Numbered from the stretch's first letter, positions 15,512-25,207 are shown. The stretch is DNA of 32,185 nucleotides from Candidatus Eisenbergiella intestinipullorum (GCA_019119815.1 DWWH01000071.1:1-32185), one strand, 5' to 3'. Notes: generated from the letters alone by a model not told the origin. Translations and numbers: made by a program.

Positions 15512-16666
15512 ATGGATTTTACGTTAAGCAAAGAGCATGAAATGGCGAGAACTCTTTTCAGAGATTTTGCCGAAAAGGAAGTGAAGCCTCTTGCTCAGGA
15601 GGTTGACGAGACGGAAACCTTCCCCAGGGAAACCGTTGAGAAGATGGCGAAGCTGGGCTTCCTCGGCATTCCGATCCCGAAGGAGTACGGCGGACAGGGC
15701 TGCGATCCTCTGACCTACGCGATGTGCGTAGAGGAGCTGTCCAAGGTCTGCGGCACCACAGGCGTTATCGTATCCGCCCACACCTCTCTGTGCTGCGATC
15801 CGATCATGACCTACGGTACGGAAGAGCAGAAGCAGAAATACCTGGTTCCTCTCGCAAAGGGTGAGAAGCTGGGCGCTTTCGGACTGACCGAGCCCGGCGC
15901 AGGAACCGACGCTCAGGGCGTACAGACCAAGGCTGTTCTGGACGGAGACGAGTGGGTATTAAACGGCTCCAAGATCTTCATCACCAACGGTAAGGAAGCG
16001 GATGTTTATGTAATCTTCGCCATGACCGGTGTGACCGAGGATAAGAGAGGCAGAAAAAAGAAACTGATCTCCGCTTTCATCGTGGAGAAGGGAACGCCCG
16101 GCTTTACCTTCGGAACCAAGGAGAAGAAGATGGGTATCCGCGGATCTTCCACCTATGAGCTGATCTTCACCGACTGCCGCATCCCGAAGGAGAATCTGCT
16201 CGGAGCAGAGGGCAAGGGCTTCGGAATCGCCATGCACACCCTGGACGGCGGACGTATCGGTATCGCTTCTCAGGCTCTGGGCCTTGCAGAGGGCGCTCTG
16301 GACAGAACCATCGCCTATGTGAAGGAAAGAAAGCAGTTCGGCCGTGCCATCGGCGCGTTCCAGAACACCCAGTTCCAGATCGCGGACATGGCTACCAAGG
16401 TTGAGGCTGCTCAGCTTCTGGTTTACAAGGCTGCAATGGCAAAGGCTACCCAGAAGGTATATTCCGTGGAAGCTGCCAAGGCGAAGCTGTATGCGGCAGA
16501 GGTTGCCATGGAAGTTACCACCAAGGCGGTTCAGCTGCACGGCGGCTACGGCTACACGAGAGAGTACGACGTGGAGCGCATGATGCGTGACGCGAAGATC
16601 ACCGAGATCTACGAAGGAACCAGCGAGGTTCAGAGAATGGTTATCTCCGGCGCGCTGCTGAAATAA
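15512..16666 (+). CDS. bcd: Butyryl-CoA dehydrogenase
   Basis: A 384-residue flavoprotein of the short-chain acyl-CoA dehydrogenase family that reduces crotonyl-CoA to butyryl-CoA. The FAD-binding signature [14 protein letters not shown] and the later [20 protein letters not shown] are intact. The catalytic Glu368 is in [10 protein letters not shown] near the C-terminus. With the electron transfer flavoprotein encoded next, the clostridial complex couples this reduction to ferredoxin reduction (electron bifurcation), a family-based inference. AGGAG precedes the ATG. Only 63 nt separate its stop from the etfB start. Confidence 0.96.
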   Translation: MDFTLSKEHEMARTLFRDFAEKEVKPLAQEVDETETFPRETVEKMAKLGFLGIPIPKEYGGQGCDPLTYAMCVEELSKVCGTTGVIVSAHTSLCCDPIMTYGTEEQKQKYLVPLAKGEKLGAFGLTEPGAGTDAQGVQTKAVLDGDEWVLNGSKIFITNGKEADVYVIFAMTGVTEDKRGRKKKLISAFIVEKGTPGFTFGTKEKKMGIRGSSTYELIFTDCRIPKENLLGAEGKGFGIAMHTLDGGRIGIASQALGLAEGALDRTIAYVKERKQFGRAIGAFQNTQFQIADMATKVEAAQLLVYKAAMAKATQKVYSVEAAKAKLYAAEVAMEVTTKAVQLHGGYGYTREYDVERMMRDAKITEIYEGTSEVQRMVISGALLK

Positions 16667-16729
16667 GGCTTTGCTCCGGCAGGCTGGTGTTTGGTGAGAA
16701 TAGAGAAAGAAACAAGGAGAGAAAATACA

Positions 16730-17515
16730 ATGAAAATTGTTGTTTGTATTAAGCAGGTCCCTGATACAAAGGGCGGCGTGAAATTCAAACCCGACGGAAC
16801 GCTGGACAGGGCTGCCATGCTGACGATCATGAATCCGGATGACAAGGCAGGACTGGAAGCGGCTCTGAGACTGAAGGATCAGTACGGCGCAGAGGTTACC
16901 GTTATCACCATGGGACTTCCCAAGGCAGAGGAGGTTCTGCGCGAGGCTCTGGCCATGGGCGCGGATAACGGCATCCTGGTGACCGACAGAGTGCTGGGCG
17001 GCGCGGATACCTGGGCTACTTCCCAGACCATCGCAGGCGCGATCCGCAATCTGGACTATGATCTGATCATCACCGGACGTCAGGCGATCGACGGCGATAC
17101 CGCTCAGGTTGGCCCTCAGATCTCCGAGCATCTGGGAATCCCGGTGATTTCCTATGCGCAGGACATCAAGATCGACGGCGACAGCGTGATCGTAGAGCGT
17201 CAGTTTGACGACAGGTATCATGTGCTCAAGGCAAAAATGCCCTGCCTGATCACCGCTCTGGGCGAGCTGAACGAGCCCAGATACATGACTCCCGGCGGAA
17301 TCTTCGACGCGTTTAAGAAGGAGATCACCGTATGGGGAAGAGCGGACCTGAAGGATGTGGACGATTCCAACCTGGGACTGAAGGGATCCCCGACCCAGAT
17401 CGCAAAGGCATCCGACAAGGTGAGAAAGGGCGCAGGTGAGAAGTTCACCTTCGATACCCCGGATGAAGCTGCTTCTTTCATTACCGAAAAGTTACAGGAA
17501 AAGCACATCATTTAA
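16730..17515 (+). CDS. etfB: Electron transfer flavoprotein beta subunit
   Basis: The 261-residue beta subunit of EtfAB, partner of Bcd. It begins MKIVVCIKQVPDTKG, as clostridial EtfB does, and holds the conserved DTAQVGPQISEHLGIPVISYA segment (around residues 121-145) that lines the nucleotide/flavin site. The start at 16730 follows AAGGAGAG; a longer frame from 16691 starts inside the gap. It lies between bcd and etfA with 63- and 27-nt gaps, the expected order for a bifurcating Bcd-Etf complex. Confidence 0.95.
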   Translation: MKIVVCIKQVPDTKGGVKFKPDGTLDRAAMLTIMNPDDKAGLEAALRLKDQYGAEVTVITMGLPKAEEVLREALAMGADNGILVTDRVLGGADTWATSQTIAGAIRNLDYDLIITGRQAIDGDTAQVGPQISEHLGIPVISYAQDIKIDGDSVIVERQFDDRYHVLKAKMPCLITALGELNEPRYMTPGGIFDAFKKEITVWGRADLKDVDDSNLGLKGSPTQIAKASDKVRKGAGEKFTFDTPDEAASFITEKLQEKHII

Positions 17516-17542
17516 ATTTTAGGAAAAGTGTGGTGAATAAGG

Positions 17543-18589
17543 ATGAATTTAGAAGAATATAAGGGAGTATTTGTCTTTGCGCAGCAGGTAGATAACGTGG
17601 TGAGCGGTATCGCGTATGAGCTGATCGGCAAAGGAAAAGAACTGGCAAAGGATCTTGGAACGGAAGTGACCGCTGTCCTGATCGGTTCCGATGTGAAGGG
17701 TCTTGTGGATGACCTGGCCGCTTACGGCGCTGACAGAGTGATCGTGGTTGACGATCCGGAGCTGAAGGAGTACAGAACGGAGCCCTATGCACATGCTCTG
17801 GCATCCGTCATTGAGAAGTATAAGCCTGAAGTCATGCTGGTTGGCGCAACTGCCATCGGCCGTGACCTTGGCCCCCGCGTATCCGCGAGAATCCATACCG
17901 GTCTGACCGCAGACTGCACGCAGCTTGAGATCGGCGATTTCCCGCTGAATCCCGTTCCCGGACAGGAGCAGAAGCACAATCAGCTGCTCATGACCCGTCC
18001 CGCGTTCGGTGGAAACACCATCGCTACCATCGCCTGCCCGAACTTCCGTCCTCAGATGGCTACGGTTCGTCCCGGCGTTATGCAGAAACTGCCCAAGGTA
18101 GAAGGCGCGAAGGCGGTCGTGGAGGAGTTCAATCCCGGATTCACTCCTGACAACAAGTATGTGGAGATTCTTGACATCGTGAAGTCCGTTGTGGACACCG
18201 TTGATATTATGGACGCGAAGATCCTGGTATCCGGCGGCCGCGGTGTTGGAAGCCCGGAGAACTTCAAGCTTCTGGACGATCTGGCAGAGGCTATCGGCGG
18301 CACAGTAAGCTGCTCCCGTGCGGTTGTGGATGCAGGCTGGAAGCCGAAGGATCTGCAGGTAGGACAGACCGGTAAGACCGTACGCCCGAACGTTTACTTC
18401 GCGATCGGTATTTCCGGAGCCATCCAGCATCTGGCAGGAATGGAGGAATCCGACCTGATCATCGCCATCAACAAGGACGAGACCGCTCCCATCTTCGATG
18501 TGGCTGATTACGGAATCGTAGGCGACCTGAACAAGATCGTACCTCTCCTGACCCAGAAGATCAAGGCTGCAAAGGCACAGGCAAAATAA
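17543..18589 (+). CDS. etfA: Electron transfer flavoprotein alpha subunit
   Basis: The 348-residue alpha subunit of EtfAB. The FAD-binding C-terminal domain shows GGRGVGSPENF, then SRAVVDAGW, QVGQTGKTVRPNVYFAIGISGAIQH and INKDETAPIFDVADYGIVGD. It lacks the extra N-terminal ferredoxin-like domain that some longer EtfA proteins carry. It is the last gene of the operon and is followed by a strong terminator. ATAAGG stands directly before the ATG. Confidence 0.96.
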   Translation: MNLEEYKGVFVFAQQVDNVVSGIAYELIGKGKELAKDLGTEVTAVLIGSDVKGLVDDLAAYGADRVIVVDDPELKEYRTEPYAHALASVIEKYKPEVMLVGATAIGRDLGPRVSARIHTGLTADCTQLEIGDFPLNPVPGQEQKHNQLLMTRPAFGGNTIATIACPNFRPQMATVRPGVMQKLPKVEGAKAVVEEFNPGFTPDNKYVEILDIVKSVVDTVDIMDAKILVSGGRGVGSPENFKLLDDLAEAIGGTVSCSRAVVDAGWKPKDLQVGQTGKTVRPNVYFAIGISGAIQHLAGMEESDLIIAINKDETAPIFDVADYGIVGDLNKIVPLLTQKIKAAKAQAK

Positions 18590-18608
18590 AAACGCAGAAA
18601 TATATGGA

Positions 18609-18659
18609 AGGGACGCTGCCGGAAAGCGGAATATGCCGCAGGGCGGCGTCCCTTCTTTT
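18609..18659 (+). terminator. Terminator of the butyrate operon
   Basis: GGGACGC (18610-18616) pairs with GCGTCCC (18646-18652); an inner GCGG/CCGC hairpin and a T-rich tail (TTCTTTT) complete it. Confidence 0.85.
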
Positions 18660-18674
18660 GCGTCAGGAAATCGA

Positions 18675-18711
18675 TGAGCGGCCTCAGCGTAAGAACGCTT
18701 CGGCATGGAGG
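18675..18711 (+). repeat. Structured Shine-Dalgarno-carrying repeat, copy B (hairpin II only)
   Basis: The copy begins at TGAGCGGCCTC, has the hairpin AGCGT (18686-18690) with ACGCT (18695-18699), then TTCGGCAT and GGAGG (18707-18711), 5 nt before the degV ATG. Hairpin I is missing; the butyrate operon terminator lies upstream instead. Confidence 0.7.
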
Positions 18712-18716
18712 TAAGG

Positions 18717-19604
18717 ATGAGTGATTTTGTATTAAGCTGCTGTTCCACAGCGGATCTGACGGCGGAGCATTTTCAGCAGAGAGAGATTTCCTATATCTGC
18801 TTCCACTATGAGCTGGACGGAAAGGAATATCCGGATGACTGCGGAAAATCCATGGATTTTGAGACCTTTTACAAAGCGATGGCTGACGGGGCGGATACCA
18901 AAACTTCCCAGGTGAATACGGGAGAATTTGAAGCCTATTTCGAGCCTTTTCTGAAGGAAGGAAAGGACATCGTGCATGTCTGCCTTTCCTCCGGAATTTC
19001 CGGCGTGCTCAACTCCGCGAACGTGGCGAAGGCGGAGCTGGAAGAAAGATACCCGGAGCGCAGGATCTACGTGGTGGATTCCCTCGGCGCTTCCTCCGGC
19101 TACGGCCTTCTGATGGACCGGCTGGCGGACCTGCGGGATCAGGGCATGAGCGCGAAAGAGGTTTACGAGTGGGCGCTGGAGCACAGGCTGAACGTGCACC
19201 ACTGGTTTTTCTCCACGGATCTGAAATTCTATGTGAAGGGCGGAAGAATCTCCAAAACCTCCGGCTTCGTGGGCGGCATGCTGGGAATCTGCCCGCTCCT
19301 GAACATGGACGACCAGGGAAGGCTGATTCCCCGCGCCAAGATCCGCAGCAAGCGTAAGGTGATCCAGGCCATCGTGGACAGGATGGAAGAAAATGCGGAC
19401 GGCGGTCTGGATTATTCCGGAAAATGCTACATTTCCCAGTCCGCCTGCATGGAGGATGCGAAGGAGGTGGCCCGCCTGGTGGAGGAACGTTTCCCGAAGC
19501 TCGATGGAAAGGTGGAGATCAACTATGTGGGAACCACCATCGGAAGCCATACCGGCCCGGGAACGGTAGCCCTGTTTTTCTGGGGAAAGAAGAGAGAAGG
19601 CTGA
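18717..19604 (+). CDS. DegV family fatty-acid-binding protein
   Basis: A 295-residue cytosolic DegV-family protein. These bind fatty acids, and in Firmicutes such proteins (FakB type) present fatty acids to the kinase FakA. Visible family motifs are TSQVN (63-67), SSGISG (91-96), VDSLGASSGYG, the GGRISK segment and the closing SHTGPGTVALFF, which line the ligand pocket. The start at 18717 lies 5 nt after the GGAGG of repeat copy B. It follows the butyrate operon terminator, and no separate promoter is obvious. Which fatty acid it binds is unknown. Confidence 0.9.
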   Translation: MSDFVLSCCSTADLTAEHFQQREISYICFHYELDGKEYPDDCGKSMDFETFYKAMADGADTKTSQVNTGEFEAYFEPFLKEGKDIVHVCLSSGISGVLNSANVAKAELEERYPERRIYVVDSLGASSGYGLLMDRLADLRDQGMSAKEVYEWALEHRLNVHHWFFSTDLKFYVKGGRISKTSGFVGGMLGICPLLNMDDQGRLIPRAKIRSKRKVIQAIVDRMEENADGGLDYSGKCYISQSACMEDAKEVARLVEERFPKLDGKVEINYVGTTIGSHTGPGTVALFFWGKKREG

Positions 19605-19641
19605 GACGGCCCCTGAAACGGACCGGCAGGGAGGAAAGACA

Positions 19642-20124
19642 ATGTCCAAGAATAAGGAAATCAAGACCAATGCCATGCGCATTCTGGACCGCATGAAAAT
19701 TCCCTATTCGCATTATACTTATGAATGTGAGGAATTCACAGACGGCGTGCAGGTGGCGGATCTGCTCGGGCTGCCCCATGAAAAGGTCTATAAGACGCTG
19801 GTGGCTCAGGGCGCTTCCCGGGAATATTTTGTGTTCGTCATCCCCATCGAGGCGGAGCTGGATCTGAAAAAGGCCGCAAAAGCCGTAGGAGAGAAATCCG
19901 TTTCTATGATCCACGTGAAGGACATCAATTCTGTGACAGGCTATATCCGCGGCGGCTGCACGGCGGTCGGCATGAAAAAGCAGTACCGTACCGTGATCGA
20001 TGAAAGCGCGCAGTCTCTTCCGTCCATGATCGTCAGCGGCGGCCGGATCGGCTCTCAGATCGAGCTGGCCCCGCAGGACCTGGCGAAAGCGTCTGGAGCG
20101 CAGTTTGAGAACGTGGTGGCGTAG
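19642..20124 (+). CDS. ybaK: YbaK/EbsC-type Cys-tRNA(Pro)/Cys-tRNA deacylase
   Basis: A 160-residue editing-domain protein of the YbaK/EbsC type, which removes misloaded amino acids (Cys from tRNA-Pro) in trans. It shows the family start (KTNAMRILDRMKIPYSHYTY), Lys51 in KVYKTLVAQG at the catalytic position, and the conserved GYIRGGCTAVGMKK and VSGGRIGSQIELAPQDL. GGGAGG lies about 8 nt before the ATG. It sits 37 nt after degV and is probably co-transcribed with it. Confidence 0.92.
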   Translation: MSKNKEIKTNAMRILDRMKIPYSHYTYECEEFTDGVQVADLLGLPHEKVYKTLVAQGASREYFVFVIPIEAELDLKKAAKAVGEKSVSMIHVKDINSVTGYIRGGCTAVGMKKQYRTVIDESAQSLPSMIVSGGRIGSQIELAPQDLAKASGAQFENVVA

Positions 20125-20146
20125 AGGAAAAGGCCGGGAAGTCGAA

Positions 20147-20208
20147 TTTGCGTCGAAGCACAAAACTGCTGTGAGCGGCCTCAGCGTGAGAACGCTTCGG
20201 TATGGAGG
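20147..20208 (+). repeat. Structured Shine-Dalgarno-carrying repeat, copy C
   Basis: Hairpin I is shortened (TTTG with CAAA), with loop GTCGAAGC. Hairpin II is AGCGT (20183-20187), a GAGA loop and ACGCT (20192-20196). The downstream GCTTCGGT can still pair with the loop through two G-U pairs. GGAGG (20204-20208) is 5 nt before the ATG at 20214. Confidence 0.75.
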
Positions 20209-20213
20209 AAAAA

Positions 20214-20396
20214 ATGAGCGGAAAGAGAAAAACAGGCGGAAGGAAAAACGCCGGCGGCCGGAAGGGAAGCTGGGAAAAGCGGATGTCGAAGAAGATCGAC
20301 TTCCTGTGCCTGGCGGCCTCGGCAGTGATCCTGGCGGTCACGGCAGCGCTGGAGTTTAGAGACCGCCGCCTGAACGGAGAACGGCCGCTTCGATAA
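20214..20396 (+). CDS. Small single-pass membrane protein, function unknown
   Basis: A 60-residue protein with a strongly basic N-terminus ([14 protein letters not shown], then WEKRMSKK), one hydrophobic segment ([19 protein letters not shown], about residues 30-48) and a basic tail. The positive N-terminus suggests it stays inside. I recognise no family. The start at 20214 is set by GGAGG of repeat copy C; an in-frame ATG at 20202 lies inside that site. The good ribosome site supports translation despite its size. Confidence 0.55.
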   Translation: MSGKRKTGGRKNAGGRKGSWEKRMSKKIDFLCLAASAVILAVTAALEFRDRRLNGERPLR

Positions 20397-20481
20397 AAGG
20401 CCGGTGAGAAACCGGAAAGCCGGGCGCGCAGGGCAGAAAAAAACGGTACGGCGGCGGAAAAGGGAAAGAGGAGATACGGAC

Positions 20482-21558
20482 TTGGAACAGAAAAAGACGA
20501 TTATGGATTATGATACGGTCAGCCTGGATGACGAGGGCGGCGCAGTCGTTATTCTCGATCAGACGCTTCTGCCCGGGAAAATAGAGCTGATCCGGCTGAA
20601 AAAGGCGGAGGAAATCTGGAACGCCATCTATCTGCTGAAGGTACGCGGCGCTCCGGCCATCGGCGTGACGGCGGCTTTCGGTATTTATCTTCTTGCAAAA
20701 GCCTGCAAAACGGAAAATTATGACAGTTTTCTTGCAGAATTCAGAAAAAATAAGGAATATTTGGATTCTTCTCGTCCGACGGCGGTGAATCTGTCCTGGG
20801 CGCTGAACCGGATGGAGCGGGTGGTGACGGAAAACGCCGCGCGCCCTGTGGCTGAAATTCTGACCCTTCTGAAAAGGGAAGCGGAAGAGATCCGCGACGA
20901 GGATATCCGGGTCTGCAGAAGGATCGGGGAATATGGCCTGACGCTTGTGAAAAAGGGAGACGGCATTCTCACCCACTGCAATGCGGGTCAGCTCGCCACC
21001 GTGCGTTATGGCACCGCCACCGCGCCCATCTATCTGGGACAGGAGAGGGGATACGGCTTTCATGTATATGCGGATGAGACACGGCCGCTTCTGCAGGGAG
21101 CCCGGCTGACCGCTTTTGAGCTGAACTCTGCCGGTGTGGATGTAACGCTCATCTGTGACAACATGGCCGCCACTGTGATGAAAAACGGCTGGGTCAACGC
21201 CGTCTTTGTGGGTTGCGACCGGGTGGCGGCAAACGGGGATACCGCCAACAAGATCGGCACCTCCGGCGTGGCCATCCTGGCGGCCCATTACGGAATTCCC
21301 TTTTACGTCTGCGCTCCCACCTCCACCATCGACCTGTCCACCCCTACGGGCGCGGATATTCGCATTGAACAGCGCAGCCCGGAAGAGGTGAGTCAGATGT
21401 GGTACCGGGAGCGGATGGCCCCGGAGGGCGTAAAGATTTTCAATCCTGCCTTTGATGTGACCGACCACAGCCTGATTACCGGAATCGTGACCGAATACGG
21501 CGTCCTGCGGCCTCCTTATGAGGAGGCCTTCAGAACGCTGCCGGGGAAGCAGGGCTGA
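20482..21558 (+). CDS. mtnA: S-methyl-5-thioribose-1-phosphate isomerase (MtnA-like)
   Basis: A 358-residue aldose-ketose isomerase that turns methylthioribose-1-phosphate into methylthioribulose-1-phosphate in methionine salvage. The catalytic Cys166 lies in [16 protein letters not shown] and Asp246 in [17 protein letters not shown], both at the family positions. [15 protein letters not shown] and the late [17 protein letters not shown] are also typical. The start is a TTG at 20482, 8 nt after AAAGAGGAG; the first ATG (20503) has no site and would trim the N-terminus. No other methionine-salvage gene is nearby, so related isomerase roles (5-deoxyribose or ribose-1-phosphate-type substrates) remain possible. 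Confidence 0.88.
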   Translation: MEQKKTIMDYDTVSLDDEGGAVVILDQTLLPGKIELIRLKKAEEIWNAIYLLKVRGAPAIGVTAAFGIYLLAKACKTENYDSFLAEFRKNKEYLDSSRPTAVNLSWALNRMERVVTENAARPVAEILTLLKREAEEIRDEDIRVCRRIGEYGLTLVKKGDGILTHCNAGQLATVRYGTATAPIYLGQERGYGFHVYADETRPLLQGARLTAFELNSAGVDVTLICDNMAATVMKNGWVNAVFVGCDRVAANGDTANKIGTSGVAILAAHYGIPFYVCAPTSTIDLSTPTGADIRIEQRSPEEVSQMWYRERMAPEGVKIFNPAFDVTDHSLITGIVTEYGVLRPPYEEAFRTLPGKQG

Positions 21559-21608
21559 AAGACAGGGACAGTTTTGGGGAAAAGGGACCGGTGTTTCCCG
21601 CTTCTTAA

Positions 21609-21626
21609 TTCTTTTTTAAAAAAGAA
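21609..21626. other. 18-bp perfect A/T palindrome
   Basis: TTCTTTTTT (21609-21617) is followed at once by its reverse complement. With no loop it is a poor RNA hairpin; it lies in the 167-nt gap before the acyltransferase gene, just upstream of that gene's promoter. Its role is unclear. Confidence 0.4.
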
Positions 21627-21634
21627 AAAAGGGA

Positions 21635-21663
21635 TGGACATTTTCCCCAAAAAGGAATATAGT
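21635..21663 (+). promoter_or_regulatory. Promoter of the acyltransferase gene
   Basis: TGGACA (21635-21640), a 17-nt spacer and TATAGT (21658-21663), about 60 nt before the ATG. Confidence 0.6.
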
Positions 21664-21725
21664 GAGGTTCGTCCAGGAGGGGCCGTGACAGAAAATTCAG
21701 TCCCCCAAAGAGGTGCCTTGCAGAA

Positions 21726-22898
21726 ATGAAACAGATCGAAAATCAAATGACCGGAGCGGCAGAACGTGATTACAGAATGGATAACCTGAAATGCCTGCTG
21801 ATCTTTGCAGTGGTATTCGGGCATATGCTGGAGCTGTTTATGGGAAAAAACGACAGCTTCAAGGTGATTTACCTGGTGATCTATTCCTTTCACATGCCGC
21901 TCTTTGCTTTTGTATCGGGCGTGTTCGCCCGCTTCAGCCCGGAGAAGATCAGAAACCATCTGATCTATCCCTACATGGTTTTCCAGATCCTGTACCTGCT
22001 GTTTGCCAATCTGGTGCTGGAAAAGGAAGCGGAGGTGCAGTTTACCACGCCATACTGGCTCCTGTGGTATCTGTTCGCCAGCATTGCCTGGAACCTGCTG
22101 CTCCCGCTGGTGCAGGGAAACGGCTGGACCTGGAAGAAAAAGGCGGTCGCACTTTCCGCCGCATTCCTGGCGGGAATCCTGATCGGCTTTGACAATAAGG
22201 CGGGCTATTATCTTTCTTTTTCCAGAATCGTGGAGTTTTTTCCCTATTTCCTGATGGGCGTATACTACAGGGAATGGGAGGCGCAGAGAAAAGGAGAGCG
22301 GCCCCACAGACGGGCGGGACGGCCTGCCATTCTGGTCTTTCTGGGCATTCTGCTGTGCGCTCTGATTTATGTGGTCACGGAGAATGTGGACGAGATCAGA
22401 TACGCCTGGCTGTACGGTTCGGTATCCTATGATACAGGGGATTACAGCTGGCGATTCCGCCTGCTTTCCATTGGCGCGGCCCTGCTCTGGCTGGTCTTTT
22501 TCCTGGCTGGCATTCCGATAAAGAGGCTGCCGGTCCTGTCCCACATCGGCGCAAACACCATGTCGATCTATCTGCTTCATGGCTTCCTGATCAAGCTGAT
22601 GAGCAAGACCCGCCTGTTTAACGAGATTGAGCATGACCTGTTCACCGGCCTCCTGATCAGTGCCTGCCTGGTTCTGATCCTGTCCTGGCGGCCTCTGGTG
22701 CGCCTGCTGTCTCCGCTTCTTCGCTGGGAGGGAAGCAGATCGTTCCTGCGCAGAAGCCCGGATGGAGGAGGAAAAAGGGGGCTTCCCTGCGCCGGAAGCG
22801 CCCGGAGGATGCTGGAGACTCTGGTGCGGCATGCGGCAGGGCGCGGAAGCGGAAGATGGGGCGGCGGCCTGAGACGGAGAATGGATCTGAAAAGATAA
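21726..22898 (+). CDS. Membrane acyltransferase, acyltransferase_3 family
   Basis: A 390-residue polytopic membrane protein. It opens with YRMDNLKCLLIFAVVFGHMLELF, holding the conserved family His of the first membrane segment, followed by YSFHMPLFAFVSGVF, another family hallmark. About ten hydrophobic segments run to residue 330. Relatives transfer acetyl or other acyl groups to cell-wall or surface sugars; the acceptor here is unknown. The last 60 residues form an Arg/Gly-rich tail (RSFLRRSPDGGGKRG and on) that does not look like a family domain, perhaps read-through after a lost stop. GAGGTG is 9 nt before the ATG. It has its own promoter and terminator. Confidence 0.85.
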   Translation: MKQIENQMTGAAERDYRMDNLKCLLIFAVVFGHMLELFMGKNDSFKVIYLVIYSFHMPLFAFVSGVFARFSPEKIRNHLIYPYMVFQILYLLFANLVLEKEAEVQFTTPYWLLWYLFASIAWNLLLPLVQGNGWTWKKKAVALSAAFLAGILIGFDNKAGYYLSFSRIVEFFPYFLMGVYYREWEAQRKGERPHRRAGRPAILVFLGILLCALIYVVTENVDEIRYAWLYGSVSYDTGDYSWRFRLLSIGAALLWLVFFLAGIPIKRLPVLSHIGANTMSIYLLHGFLIKLMSKTRLFNEIEHDLFTGLLISACLVLILSWRPLVRLLSPLLRWEGSRSFLRRSPDGGGKRGLPCAGSARRMLETLVRHAAGRGSGRWGGGLRRRMDLKR

Positions 22899-22908
22899 AG
22901 AGAATGAA

Positions 22909-22954
22909 AAAGCGTTTCCGAAGAAATTCCCCGGAAACGCTTTCTGATTTTTTC
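22909..22954 (+). terminator. Terminator of the acyltransferase gene
   Basis: AAAGCGTTTCCG (22909-22920) pairs with its complement at 22932-22943, followed by CTGATTTTTT. It lies just after the stop codon. Confidence 0.9.
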
Positions 22955-23040
22955 AAAATTCATTTTCCCGGATGCTTCGGGAAAACATCCGTCTCCGGTG
23001 CGGTACGTCCGCAGGCCGGCACGGTATGTACGGCAGCCGC

Positions 23041-24108
23041 TCAGTATTCCTTCGCCGCCTCTTCGCCCTTCATGACGCGCAGGCCTCCCTGAGCCAGAGC
23101 GAGAAGCTCGTCCTCACCCGGATAAAGGACGAAGTCCGCGATCCAGCCGACCCGTCTCTTCAGATCGTTGCAGATCACATCGGAGTAGGCAATGCCGCCG
23201 GTCAGGATGATTTTGTCAACCTTTCCTTCCAGCACGGCAGCCATGGCGCCGATGTCCTTTGCCATCTGATAGAGGAAGGCGTCAAGAACGTCCTGATACT
23301 CCTTCTTGCCTTCCGCAGCGCCCTTCAGCACGACTCTGGCGTCGTTGGTGCCCACGTAGGCGTTGAAGCCGCCGTTTCCGACCAGCTTTTTGTAGATTTC
23401 CTTTTCCGTATACTTGCCGGAGAAGCACATTTTTACCAGATCGCCTGCGGGAACCGTTCCGGCGCGTTCCGGAGAGAAGGCTCCTTCGCCGTCCAGAATG
23501 TTGTTGACGTCCACGATGCGTCCGTCCCTGTGCGCGCCGACGGAGCAGCCGCCTCCCATGTGAACTACGATCAGTCTGAGCTGTTCATAGGGGATGCCGG
23601 ACTCCTTCGCGTATCTTCTTGCCACGGCCTTCTGGTTGAGCGCGTGGAAAATGCTTCTTCTGGGAAGCTCCGGGCAGCCGGAATATCTGGCGACGGGCTC
23701 CAGCTCATCCACCACAACGGGATCCACGATGAAGGAAGGAACGCCAATGGAATCGCCGATCTCCCTGGCGAGAATGCCGCCCAGGTTGGAAGCGTGCTGT
23801 CCCTGATAGCCGATCTCAAGGTCGTGAAGCAGCTCGTCGCTCACCTTATAGGTGCCGCCCGGGATGGGCTTTAACAGGCCGCCGCGTCCTACGATGAAGT
23901 CCAGGGAATGGATATCGAAGTTTTTCTCCTTCAGAAGGTCCATGATGATGTTTTTGCGGAAATCCTTCTGATCGATGATGGAAGCGTATTTGGCGATCTC
24001 CTCCGTGGGATGGCGCAGCGTCTCTTCAAAAAGAAGGGTCTCATCCTCAAACACGCCGATCTTGGTGGAGGTGGAGCCGGGATTGATGATTAAGCTTTTA
24101 AAAGACAT
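23041..24108 (-). CDS. buk: Butyrate kinase
   Basis: A 355-residue kinase of the acetate/butyrate kinase (ASKHA) family that makes butyrate and ATP from butyryl-phosphate. The first phosphate motif reads [13 protein letters not shown] at residue 8 on. The [21 protein letters not shown] block near the middle and [10 protein letters not shown] near the C-terminus form the rest of the nucleotide site. The length is that of butyrate rather than acetate kinases (about 400). AAGGAG precedes the ATG. It lies 49 nt after ptb in the same direction, the common ptb-buk order, and opposite to the thl operon. Confidence 0.95.
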   Translation of the reverse strand: MSFKSLIINPGSTSTKIGVFEDETLLFEETLRHPTEEIAKYASIIDQKDFRKNIIMDLLKEKNFDIHSLDFIVGRGGLLKPIPGGTYKVSDELLHDLEIGYQGQHASNLGGILAREIGDSIGVPSFIVDPVVVDELEPVARYSGCPELPRRSIFHALNQKAVARRYAKESGIPYEQLRLIVVHMGGGCSVGAHRDGRIVDVNNILDGEGAFSPERAGTVPAGDLVKMCFSGKYTEKEIYKKLVGNGGFNAYVGTNDARVVLKGAAEGKKEYQDVLDAFLYQMAKDIGAMAAVLEGKVDKIILTGGIAYSDVICNDLKRRVGWIADFVLYPGEDELLALAQGGLRVMKGEEAAKEY

Positions 24109-24128
24109 GTCAGATCTCCTTTTTGTTT

Positions 24129-24148
24129 CTGCCGCCGGGAGGCGGCAG
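24129..24148. other. Hairpin in the ptb-buk gap
   Basis: CTGCCGCC (24129-24136) pairs with GGCGGCAG (24141-24148) around four bases. A T run follows only on the plus strand, so for the minus-strand ptb-buk transcript it is a stable structure without a terminator tail. It may adjust the Ptb to Buk ratio. Confidence 0.6.
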
Positions 24149-24157
24149 ATTTTTCTG

Positions 24158-25078
24158 TTATTCTCTGTTCAGATTTTCCGCGACCACAGCGGCAAGGGCG
24201 ATGGAATTTACCTTGGTTTCAAAGGTATCGGAACGGCTTGTCAGGATGGCGGGAACCTTTGTGCCGGTCAGGATGCAGCCGTTCTTCACGCCGGGAACCA
24301 TGTGAACGATGGCCTTGTAGACCAGGTTGCCCGCATGGATATCGGGGAACAGCAGGATGTCGGCGTCGCCCTGGATCTTACGGTCCGTAGCGCCCTTATG
24401 CTTTGCAGCCTCCGGATCGATGGCCAGATCCAGAGAAAGCGGTCCGTCCACGATACAGCCGGTGATCTTTCCTTCTTCGTTCATTTTGGTCAGCTCCGCA
24501 GCTTCCACGGTGACGGGCATTTTGGGATTGACCACCTCAACGGCGGCAAGAGGGGCCACCTTCGGGTTGGGGATGCCGCAGGCGTGGGCCACCTTTACGG
24601 TATTTTCAATGATATGTACCTTGTCCTCCAGGGAAGGATAGGTCATGAAGGCCACGTCCGTGAAGAACAGAAGCTGTTCGATGCCGGGAATATCAAATAC
24701 GCACACATGGGAAAGGGGATTGCCGGTCCGCAGGCCCACTTCCTTGTCCAGGATGCTCTTTAAGAAGGTCTTGGTCTCCAGAAGGCCCTTCATGTACATG
24801 TCCACTTTTCCGTCATGGGCAAGCTTGACGGCGGTCAGAGCGGCCGTCCATTCATCGGGCTCGTGAATGATCTCAAAATCGGAAATGTCAATACCGTCTT
24901 TGGCGGCAACCGCCTTAATTTTCTCCTCATCGCCAACGAGAACGGCATTGGCAATGCCGCGGTCCTTGGCGGCTCTTACGGCTTCCAGAACAGCGCTGTC
25001 CTGTGCGACGGCAACGGATACGGTTTTCTGTCCGCATTCCTTTACCTTGGAAATCAGTCCGTCAAAACTTGTACTCAT
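24158..25078 (-). CDS. ptb: Phosphate butyryltransferase
   Basis: A 306-residue enzyme of the phosphate acetyl/butyryltransferase family that exchanges CoA of butyryl-CoA for phosphate, giving butyryl-phosphate for Buk. Family segments visible are [27 protein letters not shown], the central [43 protein letters not shown] and the late [21 protein letters not shown]. The start at 25078 follows TGAGGTG; an in-frame start at 25093 lies inside that site. It is the first gene of ptb-buk, about 110 nt from a promoter overlapped by a perfect palindrome, so this unit is probably controlled separately from thl-etfA. Confidence 0.95.
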   Translation of the reverse strand: MSTSFDGLISKVKECGQKTVSVAVAQDSAVLEAVRAAKDRGIANAVLVGDEEKIKAVAAKDGIDISDFEIIHEPDEWTAALTAVKLAHDGKVDMYMKGLLETKTFLKSILDKEVGLRTGNPLSHVCVFDIPGIEQLLFFTDVAFMTYPSLEDKVHIIENTVKVAHACGIPNPKVAPLAAVEVVNPKMPVTVEAAELTKMNEEGKITGCIVDGPLSLDLAIDPEAAKHKGATDRKIQGDADILLFPDIHAGNLVYKAIVHMVPGVKNGCILTGTKVPAILTSRSDTFETKVNSIALAAVVAENLNRE

Positions 25079-25188
25079 TTGTCTGCACCTCATTCATCAT
25101 AAAATAAATAATTGTTATGGATGGACGGATTTTCGAAAACCGGGCGGAAGCCGTATTTTCCGGCCTCTTTTCCGGGAAAACCCATTGT

Positions 25189-25207
25189 TAAAAGTGTAAC
25201 ACTTTTA
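25189..25207. promoter_or_regulatory. Perfect palindrome over the ptb promoter: candidate operator
   Basis: TAAAAGTGTAACACTTTTA is a 9+1+9 perfect inverted repeat. It covers the -10 and part of the spacer of the ptb promoter, an ideal place for a repressor. It does not match the Rex consensus I know (TTGTTAA/TTAACAA halves), so the binding protein is unknown. Confidence 0.65.
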
